From assembly GCF_017884005.1 (NCBI RefSeq), contig NZ_QFAY01000003.1:7381-71380 (forward strand): a stretch of DNA of 64,000 bases, read 5' to 3'. Under the pieces are notes generated by a model. That model did no database searches. It saw only the letters and a program-made list of their open reading frames with translations, and was not told the DNA's origin. Source of the DNA: Streptococcus panodentis. GTDB taxonomy: Bacteria > Bacillota > Bacilli > Lactobacillales > Streptococcaceae. Both the position numbers and the translations under genes were made by a program. Position 1 is the first letter of the stretch, and every line of letters begins with the position of its first letter. This document shows positions 25,354 through 32,778 of the stretch, in pieces.

Positions 25354-27119
25354 TGAAAAGAATTATCTTGCTAACGATTTTCGCCATCCTAACGCTGGGC
25401 CTCTTCCAGCCACTGACTGGGCTGGCTGAGGAGCCGCAAAAGCTGCCTTCAGGCACAGACCGCAGCCAGATTGGCCAGAAAATCCAGGACTTTGTCAAGG
25501 AACATGAAAAGACAATGGCCGGCATGGAAACAGCTGTCTTTGACGCCAGGGGCACCATTTACCGGGGCAACTTCGGCTACATAGACAAGGAAAACAAGAT
25601 CAAGACCGATGACTCCAGCGTCTTTGAATGGGGAGCAATTACCAAGCTGACCGTCTGGGTCTCGGTCATGCAGCTCTGGGAGGAAGGAAAAATCAACCTT
25701 GAAGAAGACATCCGAACCTATCTGCCGGAAGGCTTTCTGCGGAACCTCCGCTACGACAAGGCCATCACCATGCTGGACCTCATGAATCATCAGACAGGTT
25801 TTGATACTAGCCCCAATTATCTGAAGGGCGACAAGAGCCTGAAAGAGATTTTAACCATCTACCAGCCCATTCAGTCCTTTGAGCCGGGCACCGTCACAGC
25901 TTATTCCAACTACGGGACAGGACTAGCAGCCTACATGGTGGAGCGGCTTTCTGGCCAGCGCTTCGCAGATTATGTCCATGAGCATATCTTCCAGCCGCTA
26001 GGCATGGACCGGACTGCCATCCTGCCGGACCTGTCTGACAATGCCTATGTGCAGGCCAAACGCAGGGAAGCCATGGGGTATGATAGCCAAGGCCAGCTCT
26101 TGGGCAGCACCAACTTGGAATTTGGCCTCTATCCAGCCAGCAGAGCGACCGGTACACTGGAGGATTTGCAAAAGTTTGCTCAGGCGCTTCTCAAAAGGGA
26201 AACACTTTTCCAGCGGCTGGAGACTTGGGCGACCTTCTATACCGGCACTTCGACCTATCCGGGCACAGACATGGTCCGAAACGCCCACGGCTTCTGGACC
26301 AGTGAGTATGGCCTTTCCGTCCTGAGCCAAGGAGGCCACACGGTCGGCTTTTCTGCCAATCTCTTGCTGGACCTTGAATCAGAGGTCTGCATGATTGTCA
26401 TGACCAATCAATCCATTGAAGAGCGCTACAATTTCGCTATGCCAGAACTGGTCTTCGGCCAGCGAAAAACAGCCAGTCCAGCCACCCAAAAGAATTTTGA
26501 GCCCGGCTATTATCGATCTTTCAGGATTTTTAACAGCGGGCCCCTGTCTATTGCGAAAATCGTCCCTCCCTTCCTTGATCGGTTCAGCAGTCCAGATGCA
26601 CTCAAAGATGAATTTTGGACCCTTGATGACAGCAGCGGACGGACGATATTGTCTCTGTCTTCCTCTGACTTTGAGAAGGTCTCTGACCTTGCACTCTTTA
26701 CGGACTATGCCCTTACAGGCTTGGGAATTTTGGCCAGCCTTTTTGCTCTGGGCAATCTCTTGTGCAGCTTTTTGAAAGATGGCATTCGTCTCATTTCAGG
26801 CAGGCAGAAGACTGCTGCTCTCCGTTCTTGGAAGATTTGGAATTATGTGGCTTCTCTAGCTACCATAGCTGTTCCGCTTCAGCTCTTATTGGTTTTCCAG
26901 GCAGTTTTGAAGAACGATTTCAGCGGCATCAGCCCTTGGCGCTATATGGTTTTTGCGGGACTAGGCCTGGTCTTGGCTGTCTGTTCCGCCTATCCGCTCC
27001 TGCGCAAATTCCAGCTCAGCCGAGGCGGGAAAATCCTAACCGTCCTGACCAGTCTGTCTGCTCTAGCTATCGTCGCTAACATCCTCTGCTGGTCCCTCTA
27101 TCAGTGGTGGGTCTTCTAA
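25353..27119 (+). CDS. Serine-hydrolase paralogue 1, catalytic serine lost
   Basis: 588 residues. Signal peptide (residues 1-25), beta-lactamase/PBP4*-type domain (about 30-375) and four C-terminal membrane helices (about 450-585), ending ILCWSLYQWWVF. In the five sister copies the active site is EWGS-x-TK; here codon 95 (25635-25637) is GCA, giving EWGAITKL, so the SxxK nucleophile is Ala. The third motif is also changed: GHGGN in the sisters is SQGGH here. The YSNYG motif is kept. The frame is otherwise open with no decay, so it may work as a binding pseudoenzyme or be a recent casualty. Translation is coupled to the CPBP gene by TGATG. Confidence 0.88.
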   Translation: MKRIILLTIFAILTLGLFQPLTGLAEEPQKLPSGTDRSQIGQKIQDFVKEHEKTMAGMETAVFDARGTIYRGNFGYIDKENKIKTDDSSVFEWGAITKLTVWVSVMQLWEEGKINLEEDIRTYLPEGFLRNLRYDKAITMLDLMNHQTGFDTSPNYLKGDKSLKEILTIYQPIQSFEPGTVTAYSNYGTGLAAYMVERLSGQRFADYVHEHIFQPLGMDRTAILPDLSDNAYVQAKRREAMGYDSQGQLLGSTNLEFGLYPASRATGTLEDLQKFAQALLKRETLFQRLETWATFYTGTSTYPGTDMVRNAHGFWTSEYGLSVLSQGGHTVGFSANLLLDLESEVCMIVMTNQSIEERYNFAMPELVFGQRKTASPATQKNFEPGYYRSFRIFNSGPLSIAKIVPPFLDRFSSPDALKDEFWTLDDSSGRTILSLSSSDFEKVSDLALFTDYALTGLGILASLFALGNLLCSFLKDGIRLISGRQKTAALRSWKIWNYVASLATIAVPLQLLLVFQAVLKNDFSGISPWRYMVFAGLGLVLAVCSAYPLLRKFQLSRGGKILTVLTSLSALAIVANILCWSLYQWWVF

Positions 27120-27137
27120 CAATGAAAGGAACATCCT

Positions 27138-27212
27138 ATGAAAAAATCAAGTATTCTAATTATTTTCATCATCCTAATCCTCGCCCTCTTAGTTTACTGC
27201 TGCAATAGCTAA
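27138..27212 (+). CDS. 24-residue hydrophobic peptide, probable remnant of a deleted hydrolase copy
   Basis: MKKSSILIIFIILILALL followed by a Cys-Cys tail. ATG at 27138 has GAAAGGA 6-8 bases upstream, and the stop is at 27210. The first 15 residues resemble the signal peptides of the neighbouring hydrolases (MKKSILFIILTVL). It is either the leftover 5' end of a lost array copy or a translated small membrane peptide; the sequence cannot tell which. Confidence 0.4.
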   Translation: MKKSSILIIFIILILALLVYCCNS

Positions 27213-27241
27213 ATCTGAAATAGTTTAAAAAGGAGTACGAT

Positions 27242-29023
27242 ATGATAACAAAACGAGTATTTTTATGGCTTCTGACTATCCTCAGTCTGGGACTTTTCCA
27301 GCCAAGCACCGCGCTGGCCGAAGAATCACAAAAGCTACCGTCTGGCACAGACCGCAATCAGATTGGCCAGAAGATTCAGGACTTTGTCAAGGAACATGAA
27401 AAAACGACCGCCGGTATGGAAATGTCTGTCTTTGATACAAACGGCACTATCTACCGGGGTAACTTTGGCTACATTGATAAGGAAAAAGGCGTCAAGGCCG
27501 ATGACGACAGCGTTTTTGAATGGGGCTCTGTCACTAAACTAACCGTTTGGGTGTCAGTCATGCAGCTCTGGGAGGAAGGTGAGATTGACCTTGAAGAAGA
27601 CATCCGCACCTATCTGCCCAAGGATTTTCTAAAAACTCTCCGCTTTGACAAGCCCATCACCATGCTGGACCTGATGAACCATCAGGCAGGCTTTGAGGAG
27701 TCATCCGCAGCCATGAACTCTGACCAAAAGAGTATGGAGGAACTCCTGGCCACGAAACAGCCGGCGCAAATTTTTGAGCCCGGCAGCAAGACTGCCTATT
27801 CTAATTACGGGACAGGCTTAGCCGCCTATATCGTCGAACGAATCAGCAAGCAGAGCTTTTCAGACTATGCCCACCAGCATATCTTTCAGCCGCTGGGCAT
27901 GGACCGGACTGCCCTCTTGCCAGACTTATCTGACAATGCCTATGTCCGTGACAAACGCAAGGAAGGTCAGGCCTACAATGCCAACGGCCAAGCTCAGGGC
28001 CCATCCATCTTTTACCTCAGCTTATACCCAGTAGGGCAGGCGACCAGCACTTTTGAAGATTTTCAGAAATTTGCCCAGGCCCTTCTCAAGCAGGATAAAC
28101 TCTTTCAGCGGCCGGAGACTTGGGACACTCTATACTCCGCCAGCTCCACCTATCCCGGCACAGACCTGCCGCTCAATATGCACGGCTTCTGGACTGTGGA
28201 ATACGGCACAAGTGTGGTTGGCCATGGAGGCAATACCGACGGTTTCTCCTCTAAAATCCTGCTGGACCTGAAAAACGGAGTCGGCTATGCTGTTATGACC
28301 AATCAGGCCCAAGAACTTATCTATAACGAAACGATGCCGGAGCTGATTTTTGGAGTCAAGAAAAAAACGGACAAATCTACTTTTGAAGCCTTCCAACCCG
28401 GCTTCTACCGCCGGGCGCGCTACTTTGCGACTGGCCCCATGTCCATTACCCGAGGATTTTTATACACCAGTTACGCCTCTAAAGGTAGGGACAATTCCCT
28501 CCTCAGTCAGGACTATGCTGTCCTCAGCAGGAAAGACGGTCAGGAGATGGTAACGGCTGCCTATGGGGATAGCTACAAGATTACAGACATGGAGGCCTAC
28601 ATGGACTATACCATGTATCTCCTCTTCTTTATCGGCCTAGTCTATGCCTTCATCAACCTTATCATCAGCGGAGCAGCTGATCTCATCCGTCTAGTCAGAA
28701 AGAAAACTGCCAAGGCACCGACAGATTTAAAAATCTGGAATTACCTAACCACGCTGACCATTCTTGGCGCAGGTTTCAACTCCTATCTCATCTTTGCCAC
28801 TATGGCCGTCAGCAAGACTGCTATCATGCAGCCTTGGCGCTATATGGTCTTTGCAGGGCTGGGAATTTTACTGATTGCTAGTCTGGTCTACCCTTTGATA
28901 ACTAAGATTAAAAACCGACTGAGCAGAGGCCGGCTGGCCCTAACTATCCTAACCAGCCTATCCGCCCTAGCCATCGTGGTCAACATCCTCTACTGGTCCC
29001 TCTATCAGTGGTGGGTGGTCTAA
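27242..29023 (+). CDS. Membrane-anchored serine hydrolase (beta-lactamase/PBP4* family), paralogue 2
   Basis: 593 residues. Signal peptide about 1-26, hydrolase domain about 30-380 with EWGSVTKL (SxxK, Ser96), AYSNYGTG (Tyr motif) and GHGGNTDGFSS (third motif), a spacer, and four C-terminal helices ending NILYWSLYQWWVV. Start ATG with AAAAAGGAG. The family includes D-amino-acid peptidases, esterases and cell-wall enzymes such as FmtA. The substrate is unknown, but the active site should lie outside the membrane. This copy belongs to subtype II, marked by PAQIFEPG, DNAYVRDKRKE and ATSTFEDFQKFAQ, shared only with the sixth copy. Confidence 0.9.
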   Translation: MITKRVFLWLLTILSLGLFQPSTALAEESQKLPSGTDRNQIGQKIQDFVKEHEKTTAGMEMSVFDTNGTIYRGNFGYIDKEKGVKADDDSVFEWGSVTKLTVWVSVMQLWEEGEIDLEEDIRTYLPKDFLKTLRFDKPITMLDLMNHQAGFEESSAAMNSDQKSMEELLATKQPAQIFEPGSKTAYSNYGTGLAAYIVERISKQSFSDYAHQHIFQPLGMDRTALLPDLSDNAYVRDKRKEGQAYNANGQAQGPSIFYLSLYPVGQATSTFEDFQKFAQALLKQDKLFQRPETWDTLYSASSTYPGTDLPLNMHGFWTVEYGTSVVGHGGNTDGFSSKILLDLKNGVGYAVMTNQAQELIYNETMPELIFGVKKKTDKSTFEAFQPGFYRRARYFATGPMSITRGFLYTSYASKGRDNSLLSQDYAVLSRKDGQEMVTAAYGDSYKITDMEAYMDYTMYLLFFIGLVYAFINLIISGAADLIRLVRKKTAKAPTDLKIWNYLTTLTILGAGFNSYLIFATMAVSKTAIMQPWRYMVFAGLGILLIASLVYPLITKIKNRLSRGRLALTILTSLSALAIVVNILYWSLYQWWVV

Positions 29024-29202
29024 TGATGAAAGGAAATCTGATGAAAAATCTCTGATGGTTAAAAAAGGGCGATAGACTTGTCTGAAAGGTCAAAAAGGTC
29101 TTTAGAAGCCTTACTTTTACTATAATTGAGTAGGAAAAATGCTGTAGAAGCCTTGCTTTTGCTATAAAAGATTAGTGAAAAAGAAAATAGAAAGGAAATC
29201 TG
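29024..29202 (+). promoter_or_regulatory. Spacer with a start-codon remnant and tandem promoter-like repeats
   Basis: GAAAGGAAATCTGATGAAAAA near 29033-29046 copies the ribosome site and start of a hydrolase gene but runs into TGA after four codons. Two imperfect 40-base repeats follow (from 29101 and 29143), each with AGAAGCCTT-CTTTT-CTATAA; the first gives TATAAT (29121-29126) and the second TATAAA (29163-29168). They may be duplicated -10 regions serving the next gene. No good -35 is seen. Confidence 0.4.
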
Positions 29203-30984
29203 ATGAAAAAAATATTTATTCTCACACTTTTAATCATCTTAACGCTGGGATTGTTTCGGCCAGTCACTGCCTTGGCCGAGGATCAGAAGCTGCCTTCGGG
29301 CACAGACCGCAGTCAGATTGGCCAGAAAATCGAGAATTTTGTCAAGGAACATGAAAAAACGACTGCCGGAATGGAAACAGCAATCTTCGACACCAACGGT
29401 ACCATTTATCGAGGCAACTTCGGCTACATGGATAAGGAAAACAAGGTCAAGGCTGATGATGACAGCGTCTTTGAATGGGGTTCGGTCACCAAACTGACTG
29501 TCTGGGTCTCCGTTATGCAGCTCTGGGAAGAAGGAAAAATTGACCTAGAGGAAGACGTTCGCACCTATCTGCCGGAGGGTTTTCTGCGCAATCTCCGCTA
29601 CGACAAGCCCATCACCATGCTGGACCTCATGAACCATCAGGCCGGTTTTGATGATACACCACTTTACTTAAAAGGCGATAAGAGTAACCTAGAAGAACTG
29701 CTCAGCGACTATCAGCCTATCCAGTCCTTCGAGCCGGGCACGACAACCATTTATTCCAACTACGGCACAAGTCTGGCCGCTTATATCGTCGAGCGGATTT
29801 CCGGTCAGACCTATGTAGACTATGTACATGAGCACATCTTCCGGCCGCTGGACATGGACCGGACAGCAATCCTGCCTGATCTATCTGACAATGCCTATGT
29901 GCAGAAGAAGCGCAAGGAAGACAAAGGCTACACCAGTGAAGGGGAACTCATAGGTGATGCCCCCTACGAAGTCGGCCTCTATCCAGCCGGGCGGGCTACA
30001 GGGACCTTGGATGACCTGCAGAAATTTGCCCAAACCCTGCTATCTCGCAGAACTCTCTTTAACCGGCCTGAGACCTGGACGACTCTGTACACTACTAGCC
30101 TGACCTATCCCGGCACAGACACTGTTCGCAATGCCCATGGATTTTGGGCCAATGAATACGGCGTCACAGTTCTGGGTCATGGCGGTAATACAAATGGATT
30201 TTCCAGCTATCTTCGTCTGGACCTCAAGAAGGGCGTCGGTCAGGTGATTATGACCAATCAATTTAATGAGCAGATTTACAATTACCAAATGCCCGAATTA
30301 ATCTTTGGCAAGCTGCAGACGGCCAGTGCTGAGACTAAGAAAGAGTTTGAACCGGGTTATTACCGCGTGCTTCGCAATTACAATCAAGGGCCAGCGACCT
30401 GGACCCAACTCCTTCCAAATGTTACATTTGAGCTAAAGGATTCATCCTCTGAACAAATAGATGGCACTTTTTGGACCCTTTATAAATATAAGGGAAAAAC
30501 CCGAATCGCTACCTCGGTCAGTGATTTGGAGAAAGTCCCTGACTGGGAAATCTGGACCCAGTATGGTCTGGCTGCCTTGGCCGGTCTCAGTGTTCTTTAT
30601 GCCTTGGGCAGTCTGCTGGTCCGTCTCCTGCTGGGACTTTATCGGCTTGTCTTTGATAAGCATAAGAGCGGTCAAGTGCGCGCCCTGAAAATCTGGCAGA
30701 TTATGACAGCTGCAGGCATAACCGCATTTGCCGGTAATTTCCTGCTCCTCCTTCAAAGCGCTATGGATGCTTCGGACTATAGTGTAGTTAGTCAGTGGCG
30801 TTACATGGTCTTTGCCGGACTGGGCTTGTTGCTGGCTGGCTGTGCGATCTATCCGTTTTTGACGAAAGCCAAGTCCCAGCTCAGCCGTAGCGGGAAAGTC
30901 CTGACTGTCCTGACCAGCCTATCCGCCCTAGCCATCGTGGTCAACATCCTCTACTGGTCCCTCTATCAGTGGTGGGTGGTCTAA
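29203..30984 (+). CDS. Membrane-anchored serine hydrolase, paralogue 3
   Basis: 593 residues. Signal peptide 1-25, then the hydrolase domain with EWGSVTKL (Ser94), IYSNYGTS and GHGGNTNGFSS, and four C-terminal helices ending NILYWSLYQWWVV. Start ATG with AGAAAGGAAATCTG. Subtype I (RATGTLDDLQKFAQ, DNAYVQKKRKE). It is closest to the fifth copy in its middle part (for example KKRKEDKGY, TTLYTTSLTYPGTD). All catalytic motifs are intact. Its last 100 bases are nearly the same as those of paralogue 2, which suggests gene conversion. Confidence 0.9.
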   Translation: MKKIFILTLLIILTLGLFRPVTALAEDQKLPSGTDRSQIGQKIENFVKEHEKTTAGMETAIFDTNGTIYRGNFGYMDKENKVKADDDSVFEWGSVTKLTVWVSVMQLWEEGKIDLEEDVRTYLPEGFLRNLRYDKPITMLDLMNHQAGFDDTPLYLKGDKSNLEELLSDYQPIQSFEPGTTTIYSNYGTSLAAYIVERISGQTYVDYVHEHIFRPLDMDRTAILPDLSDNAYVQKKRKEDKGYTSEGELIGDAPYEVGLYPAGRATGTLDDLQKFAQTLLSRRTLFNRPETWTTLYTTSLTYPGTDTVRNAHGFWANEYGVTVLGHGGNTNGFSSYLRLDLKKGVGQVIMTNQFNEQIYNYQMPELIFGKLQTASAETKKEFEPGYYRVLRNYNQGPATWTQLLPNVTFELKDSSSEQIDGTFWTLYKYKGKTRIATSVSDLEKVPDWEIWTQYGLAALAGLSVLYALGSLLVRLLLGLYRLVFDKHKSGQVRALKIWQIMTAAGITAFAGNFLLLLQSAMDASDYSVVSQWRYMVFAGLGLLLAGCAIYPFLTKAKSQLSRSGKVLTVLTSLSALAIVVNILYWSLYQWWVV

Positions 30985-30986
30985 TC

Positions 30987-31025
30987 ATGAAAAAGCTCTG
31001 CTTTATCAAGAAAGGAAAAAAATAA
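30987..31025 (+). other. 12-codon start remnant between the array and pepS
   Basis: ATGAAAAAG and ten more codons end with TAA one base before the pepS ATG. Like the remnants after paralogues 1 and 2 it starts ATGAAAAA, and it may be a scar of another copy. Its distal part supplies the AAAGGA ribosome site of pepS, so it could also couple translation. Confidence 0.3.
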
Positions 31026-31026
31026 C

Positions 31027-32268
31027 ATGATTCTAGCAAATTTTCAAGAAAACCTAGCAAAATACGCCAAGATTTTGGTGACCAACGGCATCAATGTTCA
31101 GCCGGGCCAAACCGTCCTCCTAAATATTGATGTTGAGCAGGCTGCCTTGGCCCGCTTGATTGTCAAAGAAGCCTATGCCGCAGATGCACAAGAAGTGATC
31201 GTCCAGTGGACAGATGAGCCAGTCCAGCAGCAACAGCTCCTGCACACTTGGCCGGAGCGCTTGGAAAGTGTGCCAGACTATAAGCTGGCTGAAATGGACT
31301 ACTTCTTGGACCAAAAGGTCAGCTATCTCCATATCCTGTCCTCCAATCCTGACGCTCTCATGAATATCCCAGCAAATCGGCTGGCAAAATTTGTCCAGAC
31401 TACTGCCAAGATCTCCCAGCCCCTCATGGCCGCCGCCCAGTCTAAGAAAATCTGCTGGACTATGGCCGCTGCAGCCGGCCAAGCCTGGGCTGAGAAAGTA
31501 TTTCCCCAAGCCAAGGACGAGGAAGAAGCGACGGACCTGCTCTGGGATCAGATTTTTAAGGCCAGCAAGGTCTATGAGGAGGACCCGACCGCTGCCTGGC
31601 TGGCCCATAGGGAAACATTGACAAAGAAGGCCCAAGTCCTCAACCAAGCCCAGTTTGCTGCCCTGCATTATCAGGCGCCGGGAACGGACCTGACCCTCAG
31701 CATGCCTCAGAATCACCGCTGGGATTTTGTCGGAGGGGCTATGGAAAACGGGGATTATTGCATCGCCAATATGCCGACTGAGGAGATTTATTCGGCACCT
31801 GACTTTCGCAGCGCAGACGGCTATGTGACCAGCACCAAGCCCCTCAGCTACATGGGGCAGATGATTGAAGGCATGAAGCTGACCTTTAAAGACGGCCAGA
31901 TCATCGAGATTCATGCAGACAAGGGTCTGCAGCTGCTCAAGGAGGTGATTGCGCAAGATGACGGGGCCCAGTATCTGGGGGAAGTCGCCCTCGTCCCAGA
32001 TAAAACTCCCATCTCCCAGTCCGGCCTGACCTTCTTCAATACTCTTTTTGACGAAAATGCCTCCTGCCATCTGGCCATCGGGGCAGCCTATCCTATCAGC
32101 GTTGTCGGCGGTGAGCACTTGTCTGCAGAAGAGCAAAAAGCGGCCGGCCTCAACCAATCCGCTGTCCACCTAGACTTTATGATTGGCTCCGACCAGCTGG
32201 ACATTGACGGCATTCAGGCAGACGGCAGACGTGTGCCCATCTTTCGCAAGGGCGATTGGGCTATTTAA
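31027..32268 (+). CDS. pepS: Aminopeptidase PepS (M29 family)
   Basis: 413 residues, the normal length of the thermophilic aminopeptidase (M29) family. GTDLTLSMPQNHRWDFVGG, NMPTEEIYSAPD and the Glu/His region MIEGMKLTFKDGQIIEIHADKG contain the cocatalytic metal ligands; HLAIGAAYP and HLDFMIGS supply the remaining His/Asp. It trims N-terminal residues of peptides in the cytosol. It lies 42 bases after the hydrolase array with its own ribosome site and terminator. Confidence 0.93.
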   Translation: MILANFQENLAKYAKILVTNGINVQPGQTVLLNIDVEQAALARLIVKEAYAADAQEVIVQWTDEPVQQQQLLHTWPERLESVPDYKLAEMDYFLDQKVSYLHILSSNPDALMNIPANRLAKFVQTTAKISQPLMAAAQSKKICWTMAAAAGQAWAEKVFPQAKDEEEATDLLWDQIFKASKVYEEDPTAAWLAHRETLTKKAQVLNQAQFAALHYQAPGTDLTLSMPQNHRWDFVGGAMENGDYCIANMPTEEIYSAPDFRSADGYVTSTKPLSYMGQMIEGMKLTFKDGQIIEIHADKGLQLLKEVIAQDDGAQYLGEVALVPDKTPISQSGLTFFNTLFDENASCHLAIGAAYPISVVGGEHLSAEEQKAAGLNQSAVHLDFMIGSDQLDIDGIQADGRRVPIFRKGDWAI

Positions 32269-32275
32269 ACAATAC

Positions 32276-32302
32276 AAAAAACTAGGTGAGGCCTAGTTTT
32301 TT
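32276..32302. terminator. Terminator of pepS
   Basis: A perfect stem AAAAAACTAGG / CCTAGTTTTTT with a 5-base loop. Confidence 0.85.
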
Positions 32303-32375
32303 AAAGTTTTATTTTAGCAAGCAGTGGCCATTCAGCCGAAAATCCCGAAAAACAGGTCCTAAATTGTCCATCTGC

Positions 32376-32732
32376 TCACCACTTAAACTCTTTCAGCTGC
32401 TTTTCCAGCTCCTGCAAATAAGCCTCATCAAAGCCATGACGGTCCTTGACAGACGCATCCAGACTGGCCAGATAGAGCAGGAAATGATCGGCCAGCATCT
32501 CATATTGAGGAAAGGGCAGGCGCTTCATCTGAGCCTGAACGAAATCAGCAGCCTCCTCAAAGCGCTCGCTTTCCAGCAGTTCTTGAAAAAAGTCAGCTCC
32601 ATCCAGCTGCCGGCTTTCCTCGTCTTCAAACTGCCCCAGATCCAAGTGACGAATCTTCAGACGCAATGCCGAATCAAACATATTGGCCGCCCTCTTGATC
32701 TGCCGCATAAACCAATCATTTTCTGTCGTCAT
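32376..32732 (-). CDS. DUF6483-like hypothetical protein
   Basis: 118 residues, all-helical and acidic, starting MTTENDWFMRQIKRAANMF. It resembles the DUF6483 group of small Firmicute proteins, with helical repeats (ESERFEEAADFVQAQM, LADHFLLYLASLD). Start ATG behind GAAAGGAG. It lies 46 bases after the ABC-F gene and is probably co-transcribed. No known function. Confidence 0.6.
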   Translation of the reverse strand: MTTENDWFMRQIKRAANMFDSALRLKIRHLDLGQFEDEESRQLDGADFFQELLESERFEEAADFVQAQMKRLPFPQYEMLADHFLLYLASLDASVKDRHGFDEAYLQELEKQLKEFKW

Positions 32733-32778
32733 AAGCAGCTCCTTTCAAAAGCAAGCGGACTGACTGTCCATAAAAACC

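Noticed and set aside
25353..30984. Hydrolase family as true class C beta-lactamases
   Set aside because: They share the fold and SxxK/YSN motifs but carry four extra membrane helices and HGGN rather than a KTG box, so beta-lactam hydrolysis cannot be claimed.
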